From Poecilobothrus nobilitatus (Eukaryota > Arthropoda > Insecta > Diptera > Dolichopodidae): a stretch of DNA of 64,000 nt. Shown here one piece after another: positions 33,051-45,327 of the stretch. The notes below the pieces were generated by a model that did not search any database, was not told the DNA's origin, and saw only the letters and a program-made list of their open reading frames with translations. The DNA is taken from contig OX352772.1 in assembly GCA_947095535.1 (NCBI GenBank), positions 105,098,449 through 105,162,448 on the forward strand. The letters are read 5' to 3'. Made by a program: the position numbers and the translations under genes. Each line of letters opens with the position of its first letter. The first letter of the stretch is position 1.

Positions 33051-34575
33051 ATGTTATTACTATTAATTCACATTATACATTGGAATAAAATTTTATGTCG
33101 AAAAATGCAAATATTAAAATATATTATTTTTCTGTGTTTTATATTGCAATATGCTTCATTAAGTGAAGGTGATTCGGATTGGCTGCAAGATTGTGGAACA
33201 TGCCATTGTAATTGGAATTCTGGCAAAAAAACAGCTGATTGTAAGAATCGTACTATTACAAGAGTGCCAACATTTTTTAATGGTGAACTTCAAGTTATTG
33301 ATTTATCTCTTAATCAAATACCAACTGTTAGTAGAGAAGAATTTTACCACGCTAACTTGGAAAATTTGCACAAAATTTATATGAAAAATTGTTCAATATA
33401 TGATTTACATCGAGATTCATTTAAAGGTTTAGCTCTTCTCTTCGAATTAGACCTATCGAATAATTATATCAAAACATTGCCAGTTGGAATATTTTTAAGT
33501 TTACATAAATTGCGAAACTTATTAATGAATTATAATGAAATAGAATTATTAGAAAATCGTTTATTTGAAAATATGAAATTTTTATCACGTGTTGAATTTA
33601 AACACAATCGAATTAAAATAATTGATGTAGATGTTTTCGTTAATGTTGAAAATTTATCGCTCATTTACTTAGAATCCAATCGATTAACTTTTTTAAGAAA
33701 AGAAACTTTTGAAAATATTACGAAATTAAAAGATCTAACTTTAACATCTAATCCATGGAATTGTACATGTGAACTTCAACCGTTCCGTGATTTTTCAATA
33801 ATACGAAATTTATATACCCCGCCAACAAGTTGCTTCGAGCCTCTAAATCTTGAAGGCAAACTGTGGACTGAAGTTCCCGTTGAAAATTTTGCATGTAAGC
33901 CGAAAATAATACAACCAAGAGCTGAATCATATATCGAAGTTAGAAATGAAAATGTTACATTGATATGTCGAATCCGTGGAATACCAAAACCGGACGTGTT
34001 TTGGTTATTCAATAAACGCCATTTGAATTTAAATGAACAGAGAATACAAATAAGTAACAAAATGGAAATGTTTCGAAAAGATTATAACCATGTCCTGATG
34101 TCAGCATTAACAATAACGGGCGTAAGATCAAGTGACCGTGGCACTTATACATGTGTAGCTGAGAATAGTGGGGGGAAAGATGACGTCAATTTTGTATTAG
34201 TTGTTAATGTAGACAAACTTATTGATGTGCCGAATGCAGATACTCCGTCTAATTTATTGTTCATAATTTTTTTAATAGTAATAACATTCCTTTTGCTCTT
34301 AATTGTGATAGTACTTTTGTTGTGCTGGTATTGCCGCAGGGTACGATATTATTCTAAAGAAGCAGCAATAAGTGAAAATGGTTTAATTTCATTTAAACAA
34401 GAAAAACGTCATAATGGATCTATTTTAGAAGGTTCTATTATTATGGAAATTGAAAAAAGTTTGTTAAATGAAGTTAATCCTGTTGTGAAACCTCCTAGGC
34501 GGACTGAAATCGAAAATGTGGATACAGATGATCTTAGCGAAATGAAAAAAAATTTAATCGATAAAGCTCGTTTTG
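33051..34575 (+). CDS. Kekkon-like LRR-Ig transmembrane protein, large coding exon
   Basis: A single-pass cell-surface receptor-like protein of the kekkon family (known in flies to modulate EGF and BMP signalling; the paralogue here is not determined). About 508 codons are in this exon. The first ATG is 33051, but the ATG at codon 19 (33105) gives a cleaner signal peptide (to about residue 40). Then come: LRRNT cysteines (CGTCHCNW...C, 48-64); six leucine-rich repeats (about 78-225); LRRCT (NPWNCTC ... FAC, about 237-283); one Ig C2 domain (LIC ... GTYTCVAEN, about 300-385); a transmembrane helix (about 401-425); and a cytoplasmic tail. The frame runs on to 34682, but a consensus donor (G|GTAAGA at 34576) marks the exon end in phase 1. 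Later exons are not identified; transposons fill the sequence beyond. No disruption is visible, so this is probably a live host gene. Confidence 0.88.
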
Positions 34576-34617
34576 GTAAGATAATATATATATGTAAGAT
34601 AATATATATATGTAAAT
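34576..34617 (+). promoter_or_regulatory. Tandem 5' splice donors, 18 bp apart
   Basis: The 18-bp unit 'gtaagataatatatatat' occurs twice in a row (from 34576 and 34594), followed by a third 'gtaa' (34612). Each copy begins with a good donor sequence. Because 18 is a multiple of three and the unit has no stop, use of the second donor would add six residues (GTAAGA-derived KIIYIC) to the kekkon tail. Confidence 0.65.
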
Positions 34618-35228
34618 TTATAAAATGCATACTGAAAAGTTTTGAATTGGTTTATAGTCAATTTCTCTCACACCTCAGTTAGGTACACTTTTCTTTTATA
34701 CAATAGAATTTTTTTTTCAGTAATATAATATTCACATGTTGTTTTAATTTCATTTTAATTAGTGTAGTGGAATTTTATTTTTTACTGTTTTTTATACACA
34801 TTCGAAGTGAAAACACAATAAAGAGAAAAATTCATTTAAATTACTTACTTTTTCCTATAAAATAAAACTGAATTGGTAAAGTTACTATATACTATAAGTT
34901 CCTCTCAGTCCAACGGTATTAAGTACATAGTTTTAAGAACCCGTTTAAATGCATCTGTCAGTGCACTTAACCGAACTCTTTTTACTGCATAGAAAAATGC
35001 TCATAAATGAATAACTACTATTTATACTAGAAACAAAAACCTTGTTTATTACTTTGAATTCTGTTTACCGTAGCTACATACTTCACACAGATTTTTTAAT
35101 TACATCTTACAGATTAAGTAACAACAAACTAAAAAGACAATTTCTACCTTATAAAAAATTAGGTTAGGCACACTTAGATCGGATTTGGTCCATTGTGATA
35201 CCACATAGAAGCTTTTCTATCTCACTCG
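34618..35228. other. Probable intron sequence of the kekkon-like gene
   Basis: A+T-rich, with no recognised gene or repeat. It runs to the 3' end of the minus-strand LINE. Whether the following transposons all lie within the intron cannot be decided from this window. Confidence 0.45.
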
Positions 35229-38215
35229 TTAAAACCAATTTGAGTTTTTTGCAAAACGAATAATACTCTTCACATTTTTACCTGCTAGATCGCTAAGGTT
35301 GTTGAAGAGATATAGCCCAAAATGGGTATTCCTTCTTGCCGACAAAGCCGGGCATGTGCAAAGGAAATGGAGAGTAGTTTCCTCCTCTTCTTCATCTTTG
35401 CAGGCTCTACAATAGTCCTTTGCGGATAAGCCAAGTCTTCTGGCATGCTTCCTTATTAGACAGTGACCTGTGATTATACCCATTTTCATTTTTTCATTTC
35501 CCGGAATACCTCGATGACCTGGTACCCAGCAAAGCTAAATGCTAAACTGCCATCTCGATAAGAAGTTTTCAGCTATAATATTCTACAGACATCAGATTAA
35601 GCATGATGTCTAATGCCGCAGAAGAGGTTGTTATTAATGAGCCTCTAATACATGGTGTGGCAGTTTTTTGAATCCTAGTGATTGCCTTGCGGTTGACCTC
35701 TTTATCGATTGCCTTCCACCATACTAGGACTCCGTACATAAGAATGGGTCTTACTACGGATGTGTATAGCCAGTAAGTCTTGTATGGCTGAAGCCCCCAT
35801 TCCCTACCAATGGCTTTTTTACACGAGTAGAGTGCTATGGAGGCTTTCTTTACTCTTTCTGAGATGTTAGCCTTCCAGCTAAATTCCTCTCGCTAAAGGC
35901 TAGAATGGAGCAATTTAACGAAGGCGGCTTTATTTTAGGAATTTTATATTTCCTTGTAAAGAGGACCAGTTCGGTTTTCTGTGGATTTACTGACAGTCCA
36001 CAGTCTGTAGCCCATGTTGTGATTTTGTTTAGTGCAAGTTGCAAAACGTCCCTGAGACTGTCTGGGAACTTGCCACTGACAACGACAGCAACATCGTCCG
36101 CATAGGCGATTGTTGTGCAGCCCGTCTCTTCCAGGATTTTAAGCAGTTTATACACCACCATATTTCAAAGAAGGGGAAATAGCACCCCTCCTTGCGAAGT
36201 CCCTCCCTTCACAAACCTTTTTGCAGAAGCGTTGTCTAAGTTGGCACTGATGGCCCTGCTATTTAGAATACTAGCTATCAGTGCTCCTAGCTCCAGTTCT
36301 ACTTCTAGGCTTATGAGTGCGTCTACAATTGCCGCCTTATTGACGTTATTAAACGCTCCCTCAATGTCTATAAATGCTAAGGTATACTCTTTGCTATTTA
36401 AAGATCTTTCAATAGAGCTAGTCAAAGTTTGAAGTACAGTATCTACTGACTACCCTTTACAGTAAGCATGTTGAGAGGCTGACAACAGATTTTTATCTAA
36501 GTTGCGGCGGATATGGATATGGATGTCGATCAATCTTTCTAAGGTTTTTAGAAGGAAGGATGTCAGGCTGATAGGCCGAAAGTTCTTCGCATAGACGTGA
36601 CTACTTTTGCCGGCCTTGGGTATGAACACTATTCTGACCTGTTTCCATTTATCCGGGATAAGCCCCAAATTAAAACAACCACAGAACATCCTTTTAAACG
36701 AAGCCAGGGTAGTAGTAGATGAAGTTTGCTGGATCTCAGCGGGAATAATACCATCCGGTCCGCTTGACTTGAATGGTTTGGAACTATCTATAGCCCATTG
36801 TAAATTGTCTCCTGTAACCACCACCTCTGAGATAGTAGAGGAAGAATTCAGAAGACAAGCTACCTCTGAGCTATTATTTGTGCGCCCAGGAAAATCGGTT
36901 TTTAAAAGTAATTCCAACGACTACTCGCTTGTGGTAGACCAGCTGCCATCCTCTTTTTTAAGAAGACTGGGGACCATGGGGTTTGTCGATAGGATTTTCC
37001 TAAGTCTAGATGCCTCGGAGACGTTTTCTATACCTCCGCAGAATAGTCTCCAGTTGTCTCTTTTCGGCTTTTTAAGTTCTTTTTTGTACTGACTAAGAGC
37101 CCCAGTCCTGTACCTCATTCGTTGTTTTGGCATTATTAAAAGCCTTCCTACTATCTTTCCTTAGAGCTTTGATGTCATCATTCCACCAAGGAGGTTTAGG
37201 TTTTCCCCTAGGCTTACTGATGGGACACGAATGCTTTAAGAAATTATTGCAGGCTTTAGTAAAAACGTTTGCTAGGCTATTTAGATCCTGTATATTTTTA
37301 AGAATTCCAGGCGTTAAAGAGGGAAGCGTTAACTTTAAGTGCTCCCTATATTTGTTCCAGTCAGTTCTCTTAGGATTTCGATAGACAGACTTTATTGGAG
37401 GACTTTCGTCCAGACTGAACTCAAGGTATCTGTGATCTGAAGAGGAATGCTCATCAGAAACTTTCCATTAGTTTATTTTAGAATAAATAAAGTCCGAGAC
37501 TAAGGTTATGTCTAGGACTTCTTGCCCATTACTAGTAACAAAGGTAGGTTCCCTGCCAATGTTACAGATAAGAAGGTTAGTACTTAAAATGTAAGCAAAA
37601 AGTGGCTCACCTCTTTCATTGGTATCCGAACTACCCCAGATGTCCTGGTGAGCATTGACGTCTCACCTTATGATGACCCCAATGTTCATCCTTCTGGCAT
37701 CCGTTACCAACCCTGCAAAATTGGATGGAGGAAGTGAATACTACGAGTCGTGAGGAAGATATGCCGCAATAACCCAGAGCCTTGAGTTTTTTTTGCTTTA
37801 GGCTCGCCGCGACCAGATCAGCATCACTGTAATTATACATAAAAGTTAAATTTAATGTATTTTTAGCAAGTATGCACGCTCTAGGTTTGCATACCTCTTT
37901 ATTATACAACAACGTGTAACCTGGTATTTTGAGTCCATAAACCTGTTTTTTTTTGCAACCCATGGCTCTTGGATCAAGATAATATCCTCGCCCGTTTTAC
38001 TGAGGTGGATTTCAAATGCGGCGGAAGCCGCTTTGGAGTGATGGAGATTAATTTGGAGTGGCTTCATTACCTGAGCCATCCTTAATCTCCACCATCGTCT
38101 CGTTAGCTACATCCTCAAAGTCTATTGAGTAGCTTTTGGCATTATCAAAGCTGTCAGAATCAGATCTAAGTAGATCGTCTTCATCGTCAGCCTTGATCAA
38201 AGAAATTTCTATAGA
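35229..38215 (-). pseudogene. R1/LOA-like LINE, decayed ORF2 with ORF1 end
   Basis: Read from right to left. 38048-38215 is an acidic ORF1 C-terminus (DDEDDLLRSDSDSFD) whose stop overlaps the ORF2 start (ATG at 38079) by about 32 bases. Then comes the endonuclease (LQINLHHSKAAS, IILIQEPW; frames 37852-38079 and 37631-37963), and a linker frame 36921-37133. The reverse transcriptase frames follow: 36450-36917 (SSGPDGIIPAEI, FRPISLTSFLLK), 36165-36425 (FIDIEGAFNN, TSQGGVL) and 35850-36161 (IAYADDVAVVV). The C-terminal zinc knuckle is at 35229-35489 (CRACKDEEEEETTLHFLCTC). YADD is intact, but at least six stops or frame changes split the gene. Most of ORF1 is missing, so the copy is 5'-truncated. 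Plus-strand frames over this interval are shadows. Confidence 0.82.
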
Positions 38216-38340
38216 AAATAAAAAAAAAAAAGATTTATATTTGAAATTGCTAATAAAACATTACTTCGTTAACCTTTAAACAAGATACATTGTACTTTTT
38301 TGTTATTTATAATAAAAAAAATCTAAAAGTGAATCTTAAA

Positions 38341-41300
38341 ATGGTGAATGTGAATGAAATTTTAAAAAATGTAAAATCATTTTTTGCGTGAGGGAACCAT
38401 AAAAGAATTAGCAAACATATAAGACAATTAAGTAATGCGTTAATGACATCGAATATAACTAGCGAAAAAAATCAAATTTCAAACGCATTATTGTTAATAC
38501 AAGGATTTCGCACGAAATTAAAATAAAAGCGGATACAAGGTGAAGGTGGATATTATAAAGTGAATCCAAACAGGAAGAATTATAATAGCTCATATGTAAA
38601 ATAGGTGGACATTCATTCTGCATTTAATAAGAGAATTAGAACGAGCGCAATTATTAATTTACAACATAAAGAGCCAAAATGTTTTTTAATGGATTGTATG
38701 AAACCATTTAAAAATCGAGTGCAAAATGTTCTGAAAAAAGAAGCTATGTTTAAAGTTTATAGAGTATTTTGCGGAGAATTCAAAATTATTAAGCATGATG
38801 AGGAGATATCGGAGCTAAAATATATGAATACAAAAAGCATTGCAATTAATAAAGAGGATAATTTAAATAAATGGTTCATAGAACACATTCAAAATCCTGT
38901 ATTAAATGATTTAGAAGAGTTCCAGGAAAAAGGTAGTGGTTGGAGTCTTTCTGAAATTATAAACTTAGCAATAAATATTAATAAATTTACTCCACAACAT
39001 GGAACATCTAATATTGAATTGCCAATAAAAATAAGGAAAAAACATGCATGTGTCAATGTCAAAAATAATGATAATGCATGCTGGAGCGTCATATCAGCCC
39101 TAAATTCAGTAGAATTACATTCAAATAGAATTTCCAGCTAAGTATCCATACCACAACAATGTTTTTAATTTGGATAAAATTCAGTGGCCGATGACAATAA
39201 AGCAAATTTCTCGATTTGAATCTCAAAACGAAATCTCTATAAACGTATATATTTTAGTATCCAAAAAATATATTATTCTACCAACATATTTAACTAAGGA
39301 AAAAAAAGATAAACATGTAAATCTTTTAATCATCCAAAAAGAATATTATGATGAAGACAATGAAAGCAATCAACCTATTCACTACCGCTATGTTTGGATC
39401 AAAAATTTGTCCAGCCTTCTATCATCACAATTATCATCAAAACATAACGGGGTAAAATACTTTTGTGACAGATGTCTTAACTATTTTCATAACAAGGATA
39501 AGTTAAGAATTCATTATGATGACTGCATCAATCAAAATGAATGCAGAATACAAATGCCAGTTGATGCTGAAAAAAATTTGGAATTTAAGATTTTCTGTAA
39601 TAAGGAAAAGGTGCCTTTTGTGATTTATGCTGCCTTGGAATGCATTCTTCAGCAGGTAAATAATAATACTAATAAAGACCAAAACCATATTCCATGTAAT
39701 ATAGGGTTTTATATGAAATGCTCTTATGACTCCACATTATTGTTCTATAAATGTTATCGGTGTCGATATTGAAAATTTGGCCTCAGATAAAGAGGGTCGA
39801 ATTGATTTATTACCTATTGACAAAGAACGTTACATATTCTTTACAAAAAATTTATATGAACGCATTATCAAATTTTGCTTTATTGATTCATATAGCTTTT
39901 TATCATGTGGTTTAGATACTCTTGCCTCACATCTATCTACATTTCCAATATTAAAATCGCAGTTTTCTAATATAAATGATAAAAAATCAATTCTCTTAAA
40001 ACGTAAAACGTAAAGGTATTTATATATAACTATATGGATGATGAGAGAAAATTTTTAGAAACACCATCCATAAATAATTTCTATAACAAACTAAATGATA
40101 CTAGTATTTCTATAGATGAATATAATCACGCCAATACCGTATGAGATGAATTTAATATTCAAAACTTGGGGGATTATACAGATTTATATTTAAAAACAGA
40201 TGTCTTGCTCTTAGCAGATATTTTTGAAGTTTCGAGCAAGTTGTTTAAAAACATATAAACTAGATCCTGCTCACTATTTTACTCTTCCAGGTTACACTTG
40301 GGATGTCATGTTAAAACATACTTATGTGGTATTAGAACTACTTACCGATATTGATATGTTAAAGTTTGTTGAGCGAGGGATTCGAGGTGGTCTTAGCCAA
40401 TGCTCTAAGCGTTATGTTAAAGCTAACAATAAATATATGTTTGATTATAATCCAGATCAACAATCAAAATACTTAATGTATTACGATATAAACAATCAAT
40501 ATGGTTGGGCAATGTGTCAATATTTACCATAAGGAGCGTTTAAATGGTGTGAAAATATATCACAATATTCAATTGATAATATTAATGGGTTACCAGATGA
40601 TTCTGATATTGGGTATATATTTGAAGTGGACTTAAAATATCCAGAAGGAATACATGATATCCATAGAGACCTAGCTTTTTGTCCACAACTCTGTTGTGCC
40701 CCTAGTTCAAAACAAGAAAAATTAATGGCTACACTATATGATAAATCGAAAATTTTATAATTATAATTTAGTAGTTTTCAGCCACACATTACGTATTATG
40801 ACATTCCGCTAAGTTTTGAATACAAGTATATATTTCGATTAGATTTTACTTACAAAATCTACATTAACATACAACATACATACTTACGTATGTTTAGAAT
40901 CATGATGTTTTTTGTACATTATACATCGATTTAAATACAGAACTTCGTGCGCAGACTAAGAATGAATTTGAAAAAAATCTTTACAAATTAATGAATAATG
41001 CAGTATTCGATAAAACAATGGAAAATGTTAGAAAATATAGTATTGTTAAATTGCTAACGAAATGGTTGGAGAGATATGGAGCTGAAGCTTTGATTTCCAA
41101 ACCTGACTTTAAAACTTCGACCATATTCAATGCAAATCTAGTTGCTATTGAATTAAATAAAACGAAGATATACTTTAACAAACCAATTTATGTTGTTATG
41201 TGTATTCTAGATCTGGGTAAGATAACCATTTATACCTTTCATTATAGTTATATGATTCCTAAATTTGACTCCAATTGTGCTCTCTGTTATACTGATACGG

Positions 41301-41770
41301 ACAGTTTAATTTATAAAATTTCGGATGCCAGTATATATGAAACTATGAAAAATGATTGTGTATTACGTTTTGACACTAGCGATTATTCAAAAAATAATAA
41401 TTGGGGAATACCTCAAGTAAGTAAAAAAATTGTTGGACTAATGAAAGATGAATTAAATGGGCATTATGACCGAATTTGTGGGATTAAAAGTGTATGCAAC
41501 CCGAGTAGATGGTAAAAATCATGCTAAAAAATCTAAAGGTGTAAAAAGGCATGGGATAAAAAATAAATTATGCTTTTTTATATAGACTTAAATGATAGCA
41601 CGGAAAAAATAATTTCACAAAATTTAATTTATTTGCAAAAGTATCAAGTGTCTTCAATAACGCAATCTAAAATCGATCTTAGTCCACACGATGACAAAAG
41701 ATATCTAGTACATAATAGTAATTTTATAACGTTATCGTGGAATCATTATAGCATTATAGATGTAGATTAA
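38341..41770 (+). pseudogene. Second Maverick/Polinton-type DNA polymerase B, decayed
   Basis: A different lineage from the copy at 1.9 kb; the proteins are alignable but clearly diverged. Segments: 38605-39141 (WSVISAL block after KKHACVNVKNND), and 39170-39772 (VNLLIIQKEYY, HYRYVWIKNLSSLLSSQL, then a zinc finger CDRCLNYFHNKDKLRIHYDDC). Next come 39726-40013, 40224-40532 (motif A YYDINNQYG), 40991-41515 (motif [13 protein letters not shown]; motif C YTDTDS, about 41295), and 41570-41770 (C-terminus SPHDDKRYLV). The Exo I site reads YAALEC where an Asp is expected, the Exo II region is lost in a deletion near 39745-39785, and about 165 bp of foreign A+T-rich sequence replaces polymerase sequence at 40757-40922. 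Many stops and shifts occur. It follows the LINE directly. Confidence 0.82.
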
Positions 41771-42583
41771 TATAAATTAAACACTTTAGTTATAATTTAT
41801 TTTAATTTTATAGTTTTATCCTTTCCTTAATATTAATAAATGTAAAACAAAAATCTCAGGTACAAATTTTTGGTATGAAAACAATACTTATACATGTATG
41901 TGGTCGGTAAAAATGTGTAAAAAAAATTTACTTTAGATGATTATAGAGATTGTTTATATAAAAGAAAAACAGATTTTAAATAATATGTTTAATTTTAGAA
42001 GTAAGTTACATAATATTTATACACAAAATTTAAATGATTATAAACTTTATAGAAGCAGTATTATGGATGAATCATCAATATTAAATACTAAATAATAATA
42101 AAAAAATAATAAAACAATTTAATAAAGAGTAAAAAAAATAAATTAAAACTTAAAATTTTTTTGTTTTATTTTAAAACCATGTTTATTTTTACAGATTTAT
42201 TTTTGCAGATTGTAATTACTTCACATGTTTATTTTTGCGGGTTGTAATTACTTTATCCTCTCATATTTAATATTAGTTGTTGATGTAGATATTGATGGAT
42301 TTAAAAGTACCATCATTTTTAAAATTTCAGGATTTAATTAAAACTAGAAAAAGCCTACAACTATGGATTTTTACTTATTGATAAGGATAAAGACTTAAAT
42401 AGTGGCTGAAATGGAAGAAAATTTGAAGAATTTGTTAAACTTTAAAATAGATATAAAAAGTCCATATTAATAATTCAGGTTATATTAGCAACACATCCAG
42501 TTCAGTTGATATCAGTTCAGTTCAGATCATAGTAGTTCAGTTCAGGTCATATAGCAGTTCAATGGCAGATATATTGATTAGTC
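41771..42583. other. Spacer between polymerase and next Maverick-type gene
   Basis: No gene is recognised. It contains 'aaactagaaaaagcctacaac' at 42340, nearly repeated as the opening of the next gene at 42615, so a small local duplication is likely. A repeated 'cagttcagttcag' tract lies at 42500-42560. Confidence 0.5.
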
Positions 42584-43451
42584 ATGAATGAAAAAGTTTT
42601 GAAGGAGTTAATTAAAGCTAGAAAAAGCCTACAGAGTAAATATAAATCATTAAAGACGGGAAGAATAAAGCAAGCTCAATCTTTAGAAAAGAAATTTAAA
42701 CCGATTATAACACCTATTGAGGAATTAACAAATATTGTGAAATATCAATTTCCAATCAGCTTTATAAAACCGGAAATCAAGGAAGATTAATGATGATGAT
42801 GAAATTAATTCGAGTTTATTCAAAATAGAAACACCAAAGAAAGAAGAAACATATTTTGGGAGTTTCACGACATCAACACCTCTATAAACTATAATAAGTC
42901 TCAGCTTGATAAGAGCTATGGTCCTTATCTTGATTGGAAATCAAACATAAAATTAGGTAATTCAGCTTTCAGTAATGATGAAAAAAATAATAATATAATA
43001 ATTGACGAAGAGATCTATGATGGAACTGTTTGTATGATCTTCTATTAAAACTGAAACCTGAAAGTTACAGAGAAAATGATTTGAAAGAATATCAAAAAAT
43101 TTTAGAGAAAACTAATACACATCGAAGAAATTATGATTCATCAGAGCAAATTAAAGCAAATAAGGGTTATAAGTATAAAAATATTATACGAACACTTTTT
43201 ACTCATGAATATTTACAAGAGGCCAAAAAGTCGGAAAAGTCTTAACTGATAAAAGTATTGCAATACATCCGCAAACATCTACTATGATATATTCAAAACA
43301 ATCTGTTAAAGACAAATATTGGAATGATCCAAATCAGTTAGTCAATAGATTAAGACTTTTAATTGCATCACAAACAGCTGGTAATAACAATCACCATAAT
43401 GAAATTAATTCCATTATTGAAGAGTTGAGAGAAGTTAATGTAATTGAATAA
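42584..43451 (+). pseudogene. Maverick-associated conserved protein of unknown function
   Basis: Coding is split: 42584-42790 (LKELIKARKSLQSKYKSL, probable coiled coil), a broken middle with KKEETYFG and YDGT (about 42840-43030), 43030-43245 (YDLLLKLKPESY, HRRNYDS, NKGYKYKNII), and 43256-43451 in another frame (YWNDPNQLVNRLRLLIAS, NNNHHNEINSIIEELREV). I recognise this protein as one that regularly accompanies this type of polymerase in arthropod and cnidarian sequences, possibly under a DUF name I cannot verify. The role is unknown; a structural or virion role is only a guess. The same strand and order as the polymerase support one original element. Confidence 0.6.
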
Positions 43452-43469
43452 TATTTAACTTAATATATC

Positions 43470-43712
43470 ATTTATAGAATGGTTATTGATAAATTCTGAC
43501 ATAGTCGAAGTGCAATGGAAATAATAAAATTACATATAAAATTCGACAACAAAAAAATTTTCCAGTAATTGATTTTTGTGTAACCTCAGATGGAGATTTT
43601 GACATACAAAAAACAAATAATTAATCTTAAATTCTATAATAATGATACTTCAACAAAAAGATATGTTGATAAGACAATAAAGGACTTAAAAAAATATACT
43701 GACAACATATAA
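43470..43712 (+). pseudogene. Possible third gene fragment of the Maverick-type element
   Basis: Short broken frames downstream of the previous gene read IKFDNKKI, then INLKFYNN and TSTKRYVDKTIKDLKKYT. The last resembles the 'tkryVD' repeat ends seen in fibre-like or associated proteins of such elements. The stretch is too short and broken for a firm call. Confidence 0.3.
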
Positions 43713-44590
43713 ATTTTTCTAATTCTGTTACTTTTCCACTACATATTTTTTTTTTTTCATGATAAGAATTTTTTTTTCTTTTATGATAAGAATTTTTTTT
43801 TTTTTAAATCATGTTAAATAAAACTTTGTAGTATTTTCGATTCTTTTCTAATATAATAATATAATATAATAGAATATTTCTAATATAATAATAATATATA
43901 TTAACAAACTGACCCAATCATACACACACATACAAATATTCCATTATTCATCCATTTAAATAATAAAACAATTAAAACAATTAAACAAAATTCTAAATTT
44001 AAATTTTAAACTCTTATCGCAAAACCAAAAACATTCACTACATACTATAGGATATTTTTGTTAATTTCATAACACTATATCTTTACAATTATAATAAAGT
44101 CTATTCAAAATCTAGGATCATAGCTCATCTAATGTAGTTTTGTATAATCTTAACATTACTTACAACGAAAGGATTGCCAAATAAAATTCTTCGGAAATCA
44201 ACAAGTGCGGCAGCTCTAGGTACTACAACTTCACCAAATAACATTCCTAAATTTCATTGAATCATTCAACCTTCTATTCTTAAAACCAATTTCATTATAC
44301 TTTACACTTAATTCGCACTTTGAAGTTTTTTTCGATTTATCAATTTTTAACCGCCAGTTTTTAAAATTTTTCATTTTACAATTTTTTTTGATAAACGTTG
44401 TTCCACCCTATCATAAGCATCCAAGATGGCGGAATTATGATTTTTTAACCCCCTTTAAAAATACATGTAAATTTGGTTCAGAACTCCCACAGCTTATCTA
44501 GTAGTGCTGTTGGGCGATTTTAGACCGCTCCCAAGTACATACTAACTGAACCAATGCACACATTAATAATTGTCCACAACAAATTTAATT
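43713..44590. other. A+T-rich stretch, mostly unassigned
   Basis: It contains T runs (43740-43810), a (TAATA)n tract (43850-43905) and CACACA. From about 43990 to 44400 the minus strand shows weak LINE-like phrases (FKNWRLKIDKSKKTS) that may extend the LINE fragment to the right, but I cannot support a gene here. Confidence 0.4.
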
Positions 44591-45083
44591 ATATCATAGC
44601 TCCGTACTTTTTTTTTATATAAAACATAACACCTCCTGTATGTCTTGAACTGCTATTAACTCTAACTATATTATAATTTTTAACTTAACTAAAACATCAT
44701 CATATTCTTCTGCTAAATGCGTTTCCGCTAAACAAATGAAGTCAAACGAATTACTGTACACTTGCTGCTCTAGCAATGCTAAATTATTAATTACACGTTT
44801 GATACAAACAAAATATCTTGCTAATTGACCTTGACTATGGAACATTGTCTACTTGCTATATAAATATTTTTCTCCTTTCAACTTCCAATTTTCTTAAATA
44901 AACGTTACACTTTCGATCAAACGCACTGTGATTCAGTCCAAGTTGAGCTTCATTGTTCCATTTTACACAGTTACAGCATTTTTTAATTGTTACCGAGCAC
45001 GTGTGGCTCCCATCACGTTCACCTGCACGGTCAGCGCACGTTTTCTTCCTACCGCAATCGGTACTCTTATGTCCAAAGCCTAA
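44590..45083 (-). pseudogene. LINE ORF1 C-terminus and ORF2 endonuclease start, fragment
   Basis: Minus strand, right to left. 45060-44890 encodes zinc-knuckle sequence (GHKSTDCGRKKTC, KKCCNCVKWNNEAQLG, HSAFDRKCNVYLRKLE) typical of an R1/Jockey-type ORF1 end. 44850-44600 encodes the start of an endonuclease (INNLALLEQQV, DFICLAETHLAEEY, TGGVMFYIKK). The frame is open through both at first, then broken by stops. The upstream ORF1 part is missing because a Harbinger-like element begins at 45084, so this element pre-dates that insertion. No continuation is recognisable on the far side (46576 onward). Confidence 0.65.
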
Positions 45084-45327
45084 AGGTGAAAGCCCAATGA
45101 AAGCTTTGCTTGCTTTGTTTGCTTAATTTTGCAGAAGCAGAAAACCGAACAAAGCAAGTATAGCCCAATGAAAGCTTTAAAACAGACATTTTTACATATT
45201 TCATGTCATTTTTTTTTTTTTTTAGTTGTTTACATAAGCACACCATATATGTCAAAATTAATAAAAATAAAATATTTCGTTTTGTTGATTTTTTCTGTAC
45301 CTAAATAAAATTTAAAAATAAAAAAAT

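Noticed and set aside
36607..37092. 161-codon plus-strand frame
   Set aside because: Antisense of the minus-strand LINE reverse transcriptase, which has recognisable motifs.
39503..39688. Minus-strand frames within the second polymerase relic (also 38889-39092, 40981-41181)
   Set aside because: Antisense of recognisable polymerase segments.
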